Assembly: GCA_964471115.1 (NCBI GenBank)
Contig: CAYYFE010000017.1
Coordinates: forward strand, 1-64,000
Origin: SYFT01 sp964471115
GTDB taxonomy: Bacteria > Acidobacteriota > Vicinamibacteria > Vicinamibacterales > SCN-69-37
Direction of reading: 5' to 3'
DNA length: 64,000 nucleotides
In this document: piece by piece, positions 41,350 through 49,917 of the stretch
Numbering within the stretch: the stretch's first letter is position 1
Layout: each line of letters starts with the position of its first letter
Program-made: the position numbers and the translations under genes
Notes under the pieces: model-generated
Seen by the model: the letters and a program-made list of their open reading frames with translations, nothing else
The model's database searches: none
Told to the model about the DNA's origin: nothing

Positions 41350-42552
41350 GTGAGCGGTCTTTATTCGCGGGCACGCATTCCGTACGGCACGTGGGGCAAC
41401 AGTTACTTTCCGGCGTGGCAGACCTCGGCGCTGGCCGAGGTGAACATCGGCCAGTTTGCCGCCGAAGGCATGGCGCGCATTCTCGGACTGCGGCGGGTGC
41501 CGCTGTCGGCGCTCGACTATCTGGTGCTCGGCTCCACCGTGCCGTGGCATTGGAAGTTCTGGAACGCGCCGATGCTGTCGGCCCTGGTGGGCCGGCGCAT
41601 TCCCGGCCATCACGTCGAGCAGGCCTGCGCCACGGGCCTCCAGGCGGTGTTGTCGGCGGCGGCGCAGATCGAGTCGGGCGACCACGGCGTGGTCGGCGTC
41701 CTGACGTTCGATCGCACCAGTGATTCACCGGTCGGCGTGTTCCCCGAGCGGCGCGCGTACGAACGGACGATTGCGCTCTCGGACGTCTGGGACAACTTCG
41801 GATTCGATCCCGCCACCGGCGGCTCGATGATCGCCACGGCCGGTCAGGCCGCGCGCAAATACAAACTTGATCGGCGCGAAGTCGACGATCTCACGTTGTA
41901 CCGCTACGACCAGTACTTCAATGCGAAGGCCGCCGGCCTGCTCGAGAAGACCTGTGTGCCGCTCGACCTGCTCAACGTGCAGGGCAAGCCGCTGGGCCGG
42001 ATCGACGCCGACCTGGGCATCCGGCGCGTCACAGCCGACAGTCTGCGCGCCATGCGTGAACTGGAAACCTGTGTCACCGCGGGCGGGCAGACCCATGCGT
42101 CCGACGGCATGGCCACGCTGCTGCTGACCACCGCGGAGCGCGCGGCCGAACTGAGCCCACGGCCCGAAATCGAGATTCGTCTGGTGGCCAAGGCCGAGGC
42201 GCGCGCCAATCCGGGGCTGATGCCGGAAGCGCCGGCCATCGCCGTGCAGAAACTCCTGCGACAGTCAGGCCTGACCATGGCGGACATGGCGGTGGTGAAG
42301 AACCACAACCCGTTTGCGGTCAACGATGCCGTGTTCGCGAAGGTGTTCAACTACGACTGGAAGAAGATGAACGAAACGGGCTGTTCACTGGTCTGGGGCC
42401 ATCCGCAGGGGCCGACGCTGACGCGGTCGCTCATCGAGGGCCTGGAGGAAACCGTCGCATTGGGCGGCGGGCATCTGTTGCTGTTTGGCTGCGCCGCCGG
42501 TGATGTGGGCATCGCCGCCGTGTTCAGCGTGACCGACAAGGGGGCCCGGTAA
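41350..42552 (+). CDS. thiolase-family acyl-CoA acetyltransferase
   Basis: 400 aa from GTG 41350, with AAAGGA just upstream. The thiolase nucleophile is Cys93 in EQACATGLQAVLSAA. Later active-site blocks are KNHNPFAVNDAVFAKVF (His), NETGCSLVWGHPQGPTLTR and LLLFGCAAGDVGIAA (second Cys, with a changed CxG loop). These enzymes cleave 3-ketoacyl-CoA with CoA or run in reverse. The gene overlaps the following two-domain enzyme by 1 bp (TAATG). A 3-oxoadipyl-CoA thiolase role in aromatic catabolism is possible, but the gene lies 15 kb from the box cluster and specificity cannot be read from the sequence. Confidence 0.88.
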   Translation: MSGLYSRARIPYGTWGNSYFPAWQTSALAEVNIGQFAAEGMARILGLRRVPLSALDYLVLGSTVPWHWKFWNAPMLSALVGRRIPGHHVEQACATGLQAVLSAAAQIESGDHGVVGVLTFDRTSDSPVGVFPERRAYERTIALSDVWDNFGFDPATGGSMIATAGQAARKYKLDRREVDDLTLYRYDQYFNAKAAGLLEKTCVPLDLLNVQGKPLGRIDADLGIRRVTADSLRAMRELETCVTAGGQTHASDGMATLLLTTAERAAELSPRPEIEIRLVAKAEARANPGLMPEAPAIAVQKLLRQSGLTMADMAVVKNHNPFAVNDAVFAKVFNYDWKKMNETGCSLVWGHPQGPTLTRSLIEGLEETVALGGGHLLLFGCAAGDVGIAAVFSVTDKGAR

Positions 42553-44642
42553 TGGCGGCCGCCATGCGCACCTCCACGCTCGAAGCCCTGGGCCTGGGCT
42601 CGGTCTTGCCGATCTTCAAGCAGGGACGTCTGCCCGTCGACGCCTCGACGCTGGTGGACCAGGTATTTGGTCCGGCCGCCAGCCGTGGCGCGCTCGTCAT
42701 CTCCGGCGCCAGCGGCATCGTCGGTGCCGGCAAGGTGCTGCAGCTGGGCTCGCGCCTGCAGCCGTACGGCGTCACGGTCGTCGGGCTCGACTTCCCGAAT
42801 GCGCCCGACGGCCTGAGTCCCAAGTACGCCGGCCTGATCTCCACGTTTGGACGTGACCGTGCCGCCGCCATCATGTCCAACATCGTCCGCCTCAGCTACG
42901 ACGGACGGACACTGCCGGCGACGTTGCGGCAGTTCCAGCCGCGCATGCTGCTGGAGGCGATTCCCGAGATTCTCGAGGTCAAGCGCGCGCATTACGCGAT
43001 GTTCCGCGCCGAATACCCGGACATCGACATCCGCTCGGTGACGTCGGGCTTCCCGATGCGCGAGCTGGGCGTGGGCATCGCACACCCCGCGTTCCCGCAC
43101 GAAATCAACAAGGTCTACGAAACGGTCGAGGCCGCGCCGTCGCCGACGACGCAGTTGCTGTGGGCGTTGGGTCTGTTGCCCATGCCGGTCAGCGACGACT
43201 GGTCGTTTGTGCTCGACGTGTTGTTCTGCGGCGTCACCAACGCGTCGCTGCGGTATGCGGGCGCCACGAACATGCCGTACTGGAAGGTCGACAAGTACGT
43301 GCGGAAGCACTTCGGGCCCAACCCGATGCGCGCGCATGACGCGATCGGCGCCAAGGGCGCGAACTTCCTGACGTGGTCGTGCCTGCACCACCTGCATCAG
43401 CACTACGGCGAGGTGTTTGCTCCGGCCGCCGAGCTGACCGAACGCAAGGATACCGGGCAGAACTGGTATCCGCCCAACCACTTCCGGCCGCTGGTCGACT
43501 GGGCGATGACCGCTTCCGACGAAGACGAGTTCACGACGTGGGTGGGCGGCGCGCTCATCCAGATGACCAGCCTCATGCTGCATGAAGATCGGTCGCACCT
43601 GACGCAGATGAACGCCATCGGCGAACTGTGCGCGCAGTTCCGGCAGGGCGTGCTGGCGTCCATCCGCGCACTTGGCGCGGACCGCGCGCGGGCGCGCGTC
43701 GAGGCGTATCACCGGCTGCACCCGGCAGCGGCCTCGTCGGCGTGGCATCCCGAAGCGCTCGACCGTATCGAGACGCCCGAGTGGCAACAGCTGTACGTCA
43801 ACGCCGAACACGACGGCACGGTGGGCGTGATCAGCCTGAGCCGCGAGAGCTACTCACACGACGTCGACGCCGAACTCAATCGCGCGATTGACTGGCTGAA
43901 GGCGGCGAAGATCGACCGCGTCATCGTCTCCGGCGACTTCCACCTGTCGACGCAGATGGTGGGGGCCGACACGACGGCGTTTTTCCCGGCGCTGTCGCAG
44001 GTCGAGGCGGGGCAGGCGGTGTCGGCGGCATGGTCGCGCACCGCGCGCCGGCTGCACGACGAGTTCGCCACGTCGGTGGGTGTCATCACCGGCAAGCGTT
44101 GCCTGGGGGGCATGCTCGAACTGCTCACGCACTGCCACTACCTCGTGGCGGTCGACGGCGCGCAGCTCGGTTTCCCCGAAGTGACCCTGCCGGTCGTGCC
44201 GGGCATGGAAGGCTGCCACTGGCCGTTCCGCCGGGCCACCCGCGAGCAGCAGGTCAAGCTGCTCACGATGTTGCTGAGTGGGCGTCCCGTCAGCGCGACG
44301 GACGCGACCGGCTGGCTCATTGATGCGGCCGGGCCGATGGACACCGTGTTGTCGACGGCGTGGGCGCTGGCCTCAGGCCGCGACGCCGGCGTGCCCCGGC
44401 GGCCGCTGGCCACCGGCGCCGTGTCTGGCGTGCCGTCCGCCGTGCCGGGCCTGCCGGCCGGCGGCAGCGCCGCCACCGAGGCCGCGCGCAAGGCCATCGT
44501 CGACACCGTGCAGGCCGCGTGTGGTGCCTCACTGGCCGACGCACTGGCGATTCAGGCGCGCCATTCCGCGCAGTTCATGGTGTCGGACGCCTGCAACCGG
44601 GGCGTCGTGGGCGCCGAGTACGCCAAGACCATGAAGGTGTAG
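42552..44642 (+). CDS. two-domain beta-oxidation protein: Rossmann/hydroxyacyl-CoA dehydrogenase-like plus enoyl-CoA hydratase
   Basis: 696 aa. The N-terminal half begins a Rossmann-like domain (RGALVISGASGIVGAGKVLQ, about residues 46-65). It continues with a hydroxyacyl-CoA-dehydrogenase-like helical part (VSDDWSFVLDVLFCGVTNAS). The C-terminal part (about 415-695) is a crotonase domain with CLGGMLELLTHCHYLVAVDG and LGFPEVTLPVVPGMEG, both catalytic-type Glu residues kept. The order is the reverse of FadB, where the hydratase comes first. The nucleotide loop differs from the usual GAGTMG, so the dehydrogenase activity is less certain. It starts at the ATG overlapping the thiolase stop, a pairing that fits a complete beta-oxidation cycle. 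Confidence 0.8.
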   Translation: MAAAMRTSTLEALGLGSVLPIFKQGRLPVDASTLVDQVFGPAASRGALVISGASGIVGAGKVLQLGSRLQPYGVTVVGLDFPNAPDGLSPKYAGLISTFGRDRAAAIMSNIVRLSYDGRTLPATLRQFQPRMLLEAIPEILEVKRAHYAMFRAEYPDIDIRSVTSGFPMRELGVGIAHPAFPHEINKVYETVEAAPSPTTQLLWALGLLPMPVSDDWSFVLDVLFCGVTNASLRYAGATNMPYWKVDKYVRKHFGPNPMRAHDAIGAKGANFLTWSCLHHLHQHYGEVFAPAAELTERKDTGQNWYPPNHFRPLVDWAMTASDEDEFTTWVGGALIQMTSLMLHEDRSHLTQMNAIGELCAQFRQGVLASIRALGADRARARVEAYHRLHPAAASSAWHPEALDRIETPEWQQLYVNAEHDGTVGVISLSRESYSHDVDAELNRAIDWLKAAKIDRVIVSGDFHLSTQMVGADTTAFFPALSQVEAGQAVSAAWSRTARRLHDEFATSVGVITGKRCLGGMLELLTHCHYLVAVDGAQLGFPEVTLPVVPGMEGCHWPFRRATREQQVKLLTMLLSGRPVSATDATGWLIDAAGPMDTVLSTAWALASGRDAGVPRRPLATGAVSGVPSAVPGLPAGGSAATEAARKAIVDTVQAACGASLADALAIQARHSAQFMVSDACNRGVVGAEYAKTMKV

Positions 44643-44648
44643 TAGGGT
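44643..44648 (+). promoter_or_regulatory. candidate -10 in front of the amidohydrolase
   Basis: TAGGGT, 7 bp before ATG 44656, fits a TANNNT -10 in leaderless position; no Shine-Dalgarno is seen. The match to consensus is modest and no -35 is obvious. Confidence 0.25.
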
Positions 44649-44655
44649 TCCGGGC

Positions 44656-46476
44656 ATGACCCGTGCCCTGAGCCTGCCCCTTCTTGGTGCGCTGCTGGCC
44701 GCCGCGGCGGTGTCCACGCAGTCGCCGGACGAACTGCTGCTGACCAACGGCCGCGTGTACACACTTGATGCGGCCCGGCCATGGGCCGAGGCGGTGGCCA
44801 TCCGCGGCGACCGCATCGTCGCGGTCGGCTCCAACGCGGAGGCCCGCGCGGCGGTCGGTGCGACGGCCCGCGTGGTCGACCTGCGCGGCCAGTTCACCCT
44901 GCCCGGGTTCAACGACGCCCATGTGCACGTGGAGAGCACCGGCGCGCTGCTGCTGGGCGTGAATCTGCTCGACGTGCACGATGCCGCGCGGTTCACCGAA
45001 CGCATCGCCGGCGCCGCCGCTCGGATGCCGAAGGGCAGCTGGATCACCCGCGGCGAGTGGGGCGCCTACGAACAATGGGGGCAGGGCGCGAGCGGCCAGG
45101 GACAACCTGCGGGCGCCGGCACGCCGGCGGCCCGCTTCACGCCACATCGGGGCCTGATCGATGCCGTGACACCGGAGCACCCGGTGCTGGTCAATCGCTT
45201 TGACGGCAGCGAGTCGCTGGCGAATTCGCTCGCCCTGAAGCTTGCGGGGATCGACGAAAACACGCCACAGCCCACCGGCGGGGAGATTCGCCGCGATGCG
45301 GCCGGACGGTTGACCGGCATCCTCACGGGCACGGCCGCGGCGATGGTGCGCAAGGTCATACCGCCGATTTCCTTCGAGCAGCGCCTGGCGCAGGTGCGTC
45401 TCGTCCTTCAGGAAGCGCGCGAGGGCGGCGTGACGACCATCCAGGACCTGACCAGCGCGCCGCAGCTGCAGGCGTATCAGGAACTCAAACGGCGCGGGGA
45501 ATTGACCACACGCATCAATCTGCGGCCGACGCTCGATCAGGTGACGGCCACCGCGGCGCTGGGCATCTCGCAGGGATTTGGCGATGACTGGCTGCGGTAT
45601 GTCGGCTACAAGGCCTGGGTCGACGGCATCATGGGCAGCAGCGGTGCGATGTTCTTCGAGCCGTACGACCATCAGCCCACCAACAAGGGCCTGCTGCGGC
45701 CCATCATGCGGCCCGAGGGCGCCGATGGCGCGGCGATGGAGCTCACGCCGGCGCAGCGGTACACGGATTTCCCGCCCGGCAACCTCGAGAAGCTGATCGT
45801 GCAGGCGATCCCGACCGGCCTGACGCCACACATCCACGCGATTGGCGACAAGGGCAACCGCATCATCCTGGACATCTACGAGAAGCTGCTGACGCAACAG
45901 AATCTGGTCGACAGGGACCACCGCTGGCGGGTCATTCACGCGCAGGTGGTGTATCCGGATGACTTCCCGCGGTTCGGCCGCCTGAAACTCGTGGCCGAGA
46001 TCAACCCGTACCACGTGTCCGATGACATGCGGTGGATGGAAGAGCGCATCGGGCGGAAGCGCTCGGAGGGGGCGTATGCCTTCCGCAAGCTCAAGGACGC
46101 CGGCGCCGTCCTGGTATTCGGCAGCGATTCGCCAGGCACCAACGCGGCGCGCTACTTCCTCAACCCGGTCTACGGTCTGTACGCGGCGGTCAGCCGGCAG
46201 ACACTGACCGGAGAACCCAAGGACGGGTGGTTCCCCGATCAGCGGCTGACGATCGAAGAGGCGATCGAGGCGTACACCAAGGCGCCGGCGTGGGCGTCAT
46301 TCGAGGAAGCCATCAAGGGCACGTTGTCACCCGGCAAGCTGGCCGACATCGCCGTCTTCGACACAGATCTCATCGCCATCGGCAAGACCAACCCCGCCGG
46401 CCTGCTCAACGCCCGCGCCACCATGACGATCGTGGGCGGGAGGGTGGTCTACACGCGCACAGAGGTGGCGAGATGA
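44656..46476 (+). CDS. secreted amidohydrolase family 3 protein (YtcJ-like)
   Basis: 606 aa. A signal-like N-terminus (MTRALSLPLLGALLAAAAVS) precedes an amidohydrolase fold. Visible features are the composite beta domain LLTNGRVYTLDAARPWAEAV, the metal site GFNDAHVHVE, the barrel histidines HIHAIGDKGN and the late aspartate FGSDSPGTNAARYF. These enzymes hydrolyse C-N bonds of unknown substrates and are often exported in Acidobacteria. The last codons and the stop (EVAR and TGA, 46463-46476) are encoded by the octamer array that follows. Confidence 0.9.
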   Translation: MTRALSLPLLGALLAAAAVSTQSPDELLLTNGRVYTLDAARPWAEAVAIRGDRIVAVGSNAEARAAVGATARVVDLRGQFTLPGFNDAHVHVESTGALLLGVNLLDVHDAARFTERIAGAAARMPKGSWITRGEWGAYEQWGQGASGQGQPAGAGTPAARFTPHRGLIDAVTPEHPVLVNRFDGSESLANSLALKLAGIDENTPQPTGGEIRRDAAGRLTGILTGTAAAMVRKVIPPISFEQRLAQVRLVLQEAREGGVTTIQDLTSAPQLQAYQELKRRGELTTRINLRPTLDQVTATAALGISQGFGDDWLRYVGYKAWVDGIMGSSGAMFFEPYDHQPTNKGLLRPIMRPEGADGAAMELTPAQRYTDFPPGNLEKLIVQAIPTGLTPHIHAIGDKGNRIILDIYEKLLTQQNLVDRDHRWRVIHAQVVYPDDFPRFGRLKLVAEINPYHVSDDMRWMEERIGRKRSEGAYAFRKLKDAGAVLVFGSDSPGTNAARYFLNPVYGLYAAVSRQTLTGEPKDGWFPDQRLTIEEAIEAYTKAPAWASFEEAIKGTLSPGKLADIAVFDTDLIAIGKTNPAGLLNARATMTIVGGRVVYTRTEVAR

Positions 46477-46550
46477 CGAGGTGGCGAGATGGCGAGGTGG
46501 CGAGATGGCGAGATGGCGAGATGGCGAGGTGGCGAGGTGGCGAGGTGGCG
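46463..46550. repeat. octamer array AGRTGGCG, at least eleven units
   Basis: Eleven 8-bp units in perfect register run from 46463 (AGGTGGCG, AGATGACG, AGGTGGCG, AGATGGCG and so on). The amidohydrolase stop codon lies in the second unit. A single REP hairpin follows at 46559. This is the longest uninterrupted arm in the window. Confidence 0.8.
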
Positions 46551-46558
46551 AGGTACGC

Positions 46559-46585
46559 GTAGCGCGGCCGGTTCTGCCGGCCGCG
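46559..46585. repeat. single REP hairpin with GTAG head
   Basis: GTAG (46559-46562) is followed by a perfect 9-bp stem (46563-46571 with 46577-46585), identical in stem to the copies at 4087 and 8086. It lies between convergent genes, just after the octamer array. Confidence 0.72.
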
Positions 46586-46587
46586 AA

Positions 46588-47478
46588 CTACCGTCGTAGA
46601 TGTGTGTTGAAGAACGCGACCGTGCGTGACCAGGCGAGTTTGGCGGCCTTTTCGTCGTAGCGCGGCGTGGTGTCGTTGTTGAAGCCGTGCTGCGTGCCTT
46701 CGTACATGAACATCTCGTACTTGACGCCAGCGGCTTTGAGCGCTTCTTCGTAGGCCGGCCACGCGTTGTTGATGCGCGGGTCGTTGCCGGCGTAGTGAAT
46801 CTGCATCGGCGCCTTGATGGTGGCGGCATCGGCGGGGTTGCCGCCGCCGTAGAAGGGCACGGATGCCGCGAGATCGGGAATGCGCGAGGCCAGCATCTTC
46901 GAGGCGCTGCCGCCCCAGCAGAAGCCGACGCAGCCCACCCGTCCGGTGCACTCGGCGTGTTTCTGCAGGAAGCCCACGGAGGCCACGATGTCTTCGCGCG
47001 TCTTGGCCTGGTCGAGTTTCTGGAACAGCGCGCGCGCTTCGTCTTCACCCGAGGCCGGGTAGCCGCCGAGCGGCGTCAGCGCGTCGGGCGCAAACGCGAT
47101 GAAGTTGTCGAGCGCCAGCCGGCGCGTGATGTCCTCGATATGCGGGTTGAGACCGCGGTTCTCGTGGATGACGATGATGCCGGGGAGGCGGCCGGCGGCC
47201 TTGGCGGGCCGCACGAGATAGCCCTTCATCGTCCCTGAGCCCTGTGGCGACGGGTACTCGACGTACTCGGCGCGAATCCGGCTGTCGTCCTTCGCCACCT
47301 GCTGCGCCGCGGCAAAATTCGGGCTGAGCGCATCCAGCAACATGCCGGCGGTCATGCCGCCGACGGCGAACTTCGATGCGCGGTCGAGGAAGCCCCGCCG
47401 GTCGATGTGGCCGTGCACGTAGGCGTCAAACAGGATCAACACTTCGGGATCGAAGTCGGCAGCGGTCTTGCGTTCCAT
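46588..47478 (-). CDS. dienelactone hydrolase family protein
   Basis: 296 aa from ATG 47478; GGGAGG about 9 bp upstream supports it over the in-frame ATG at 47505. An N-terminal stretch with twin arginine (HIDRRGFLDRASKFAVGG) looks like a Tat-type signal. The alpha/beta hydrolase has the DLH nucleophile elbow GFCWGGSASKM (Cys), the acid in HYAGNDPRINNAW and the histidine in QHGFNNDTTPRYD. DLH enzymes open lactones such as those from chlorocatechol degradation, but exported members have unknown substrates. Confidence 0.9.
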   Translation of the reverse strand: MERKTAADFDPEVLILFDAYVHGHIDRRGFLDRASKFAVGGMTAGMLLDALSPNFAAAQQVAKDDSRIRAEYVEYPSPQGSGTMKGYLVRPAKAAGRLPGIIVIHENRGLNPHIEDITRRLALDNFIAFAPDALTPLGGYPASGEDEARALFQKLDQAKTREDIVASVGFLQKHAECTGRVGCVGFCWGGSASKMLASRIPDLAASVPFYGGGNPADAATIKAPMQIHYAGNDPRINNAWPAYEEALKAAGVKYEMFMYEGTQHGFNNDTTPRYDEKAAKLAWSRTVAFFNTHLRR

Positions 47479-47511
47479 GGCGTGGAGCCTCCCGCGGGGC
47501 AGCATAGCAAG

Positions 47512-47517
47512 TAAAAT
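47512..47517 (+). promoter_or_regulatory. candidate -10 of tolC-like gene (leaderless)
   Basis: TAAAAT ends 6 bp before ATG 47524 with no Shine-Dalgarno between, the same spacing as at 18909 and at 23546 (minus strand). Confidence 0.4.
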
Positions 47518-47523
47518 GTCCGG

Positions 47524-49044
47524 ATGCGAGTATGGCTAGGTGTATTGGTGGCGCTGGTCCTGGCGCCCGCTGGGGCGGCCGCCCAGCTGGTGGTGTCCGG
47601 TCAGCAGGAACCCACGGAACTCACGCTGGAGAGCATGGTCGAAATGGGCCTGCGCGACAGCTATCGCGTACGGCAGCTGCAGCTGGAGGTCGAGCGGACC
47701 CGCAGCCTGCTCAGCGCCGAACGCGCCGGTCTCAAGTCGCGTGTCCAGTTGAACATCGCGGCGCCGCAATTTCAGGCAATCTCCGACAACAAGTGGAACT
47801 CGGTGCTGGGCCGCAACGAGCTGGTGCGGGAGGACACGCGCCGCTTTCAGCTGGATCTGTCCGTGCGGCAGCCGGTGATCCTGTTCGGCTATCCCACCAA
47901 CGGCGTGTTGTCGCTCAACAACCGCGTGTATCGCTACACCCAGGTGGATGGCGAGGAGCGCGACACCACGTTCTACAACCGCTATTTCATCGCCTACGAC
48001 CAGCCGCTGTTCCAGCCCAACCGGATGAAGAACGATCTGGAGGAGGCCGAACTCAACCTCGAAAAGGCCGAACTGCGGTTCACGAGCGACGTGGTGTCGG
48101 CGGTGGACGACATCGCGACCGACTATGCGGACCTGGTCAGCGACACGTTCCGCCGTGACCGGGCGAACGAGTTCGCCCGCGACCTGACGACCGTGCTCGA
48201 GGCCGTGCGCGCCGTGGTCGAGGAGAATCCCACGCGCGCCGGCGACCTCGATCTGATTCGGGTGGAACTGGCCAACGCACGCGAGGCGGAGAGCCAGACC
48301 GCCTCGAACCTGCGCAATCGCGAGCAGACGATCAAACAGCGCCTGCAGATGCCGGCCACCACGCCCGTTGTCGTACGCGCGAACCTCGACAACCTGACGC
48401 CGGTCAAGGTGGATCCGCAGGAAGCCATCCGCCTGGCGTCCACGCTGACGCCGCGGATGCGGCAGCTGACCATCGCGACCCGCGAGAACGAGATTCGGCT
48501 CAACGAGACGAAGGGGCAGAACGCGTTCCGCATGAACCTGAACCTGACCTACGGCCGCGAGGTGCAGGATCCCCGGTTCCAGAACCTCTGGACCGAACCG
48601 CGCAACAGCTACACGGTGGAGGTCAACGCGACGGTGCCGATTTGGGACTGGGGCGAGCGGAAACACCGCATCCAGGCGCAGCAGTTCTCCCTCGACCGCG
48701 CGAAGTTGTCCGAAGAGCAGACCCTCTCGGAAATCGAGACCGAGGTGCGGAATCTGGTGGCCAGCCTCGAAGATTTCGGCCGGCGCGCCCAGACCATGGC
48801 CGAGACGCTCAAGCTGGCCCATGAGCTGACCGAAACCACGGTCAGCCGGTACCGGGCCGGCGAGGTGGGCCTGTCGGACCTCATGCAGGCGCTGTCGCGG
48901 GAGACGACCACCGCGAACAACCTGCTCAACGCCTGGCAGGGGTACCAGCGAACGCTGCGCCGCATCAAGGAAGTCACGTTCTTCGACTTCGAAGCCGGGA
49001 TGCCGCTGGCCGACCGATTCAAGATCGGGCCGGCCCGTCAGTAG
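47524..49044 (+). CDS. TolC-family outer membrane efflux protein
   Basis: 506 aa. A cleavable signal peptide (MRVWLGVLVALVLAPAGAAA) precedes two long heptad-rich helical stretches, as in TolC channels (LQLEVERTRSLLSAERAGLK; ELNLEKAELRFTSDVVSAVD; KLSEEQTLSEIETEVRNLVA). Short beta segments lie between (RMNLNLTYGREVQDP, YTVEVNATVPIWDWGERKHR). It forms the outer-membrane duct of tripartite efflux or type I secretion systems, but no inner-membrane pump or adaptor gene is adjacent. The start is preceded closely by a possible leaderless -10. Confidence 0.9.
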   Translation: MRVWLGVLVALVLAPAGAAAQLVVSGQQEPTELTLESMVEMGLRDSYRVRQLQLEVERTRSLLSAERAGLKSRVQLNIAAPQFQAISDNKWNSVLGRNELVREDTRRFQLDLSVRQPVILFGYPTNGVLSLNNRVYRYTQVDGEERDTTFYNRYFIAYDQPLFQPNRMKNDLEEAELNLEKAELRFTSDVVSAVDDIATDYADLVSDTFRRDRANEFARDLTTVLEAVRAVVEENPTRAGDLDLIRVELANAREAESQTASNLRNREQTIKQRLQMPATTPVVVRANLDNLTPVKVDPQEAIRLASTLTPRMRQLTIATRENEIRLNETKGQNAFRMNLNLTYGREVQDPRFQNLWTEPRNSYTVEVNATVPIWDWGERKHRIQAQQFSLDRAKLSEEQTLSEIETEVRNLVASLEDFGRRAQTMAETLKLAHELTETTVSRYRAGEVGLSDLMQALSRETTTANNLLNAWQGYQRTLRRIKEVTFFDFEAGMPLADRFKIGPARQ

Positions 49045-49054
49045 GGGCGCTATC

Positions 49055-49864
49055 ATGCTGGGCGTGCGGGCGGGCTTGATCGCGGGAATGCTGATGGCGG
49101 CGGCGTGTGGCGGCGACGGCCCGCGCACGCCCACCGCGCCGCCGCCGGTGTCCTCCACCGAATCGTGCGCCGCGTTTGGCGCGACCACCGCCGGCAGCGA
49201 CAACGTGCGTCCCAACATCCTCAGCGGGTCGGTCTGCAACCCGTCCGGGTCCTCCGTGGTGCGCGTGAACCTCAAGACCGAAACGGGCGCGTCGGCCGGC
49301 ATCTGCACGGGGACGCTCATCGGGCCGCGCGCCGTGCTGACGGCGGCGCATTGTCTGGATGGCGATGTCCGCGCCGCGCAGATCTGGCTGGGGACGGGCG
49401 CCGAGATCGTCGCCGCGTCGTATCACTTTCCGCCCGGGTTCGTCTTTAACGCGCCGAACAGCTTTGATGTCGGCGTCATGTTGTTCGATCAGGACATCCC
49501 GCGCACGCCGATGCCAATCCTCACCAGCCGCGAGGGACAGGTGGGGGAGGCCGCGGTCATTGCCGGCTGGGGCCGCGACGAAAACGACGTCACGACGCAA
49601 CTGAAGGCCGGCAGCACCTCGATCTCGGCGGTCTCGGCCGCGTTCCTCCAGACGATCTTCGCGCCGCCGTCGGCCTCGGTCTGCTCGGGCGACTCCGGCG
49701 GGCCGATTCTGTTGCAGCACAACGGCGCCTGGGCGGTCGGTGGCATCACGTCGGCCACCTCCTCGGCGGCCTGCAACACGGGCACGAATTTTTATCAGGC
49801 GGTCTTCAACAGCAACGTGCGAGGGTTCATCACGCAGTTTGTGCCGACGGTGGCGCAACGCTGA
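49055..49864 (+). CDS. trypsin-like serine protease, probable lipoprotein
   Basis: 269 aa. The N-terminus has a signal ending in a cysteine with a lipobox-like context (MLMAAACGG), followed by a Thr/Pro linker. The catalytic triad of an S1 protease is visible: His in VLTAAHCLDGD, Asp in SFDVGVMLFDQD and Ser in CSGDSGGPILL. Cysteines around the His and Ser sites could form the usual disulfides. The gene starts 10 bp after the TolC-like stop, so cotranscription is likely. The substrate is unknown. Its stop codon lies in an octamer array. Confidence 0.9.
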   Translation: MLGVRAGLIAGMLMAAACGGDGPRTPTAPPPVSSTESCAAFGATTAGSDNVRPNILSGSVCNPSGSSVVRVNLKTETGASAGICTGTLIGPRAVLTAAHCLDGDVRAAQIWLGTGAEIVAASYHFPPGFVFNAPNSFDVGVMLFDQDIPRTPMPILTSREGQVGEAAVIAGWGRDENDVTTQLKAGSTSISAVSAAFLQTIFAPPSASVCSGDSGGPILLQHNGAWAVGGITSATSSAACNTGTNFYQAVFNSNVRGFITQFVPTVAQR

Positions 49865-49884
49865 TGGGTTAGTGGGCTGATGGG
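49861..49884. repeat. octamer array CTGATGGG, short single arm
   Basis: Three units (CTGATGGG, TTAGTGGG, CTGATGGG) start at 49861 and include the protease stop codon (49862-49864). Confidence 0.55.
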
Positions 49885-49917
49885 TGATAGTTTCTGCAGG
49901 TCAAGGAGTGAAGTGAG

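Noticed and set aside
46463..46550. CRISPR array
   Set aside because: Units are 8 bp with no spacers, and no cas genes are present.
47536..49320. 594-aa minus-strand frame over the TolC-like gene
   Set aside because: Antisense shadow; the plus strand encodes a clear TolC protein and a serine protease.
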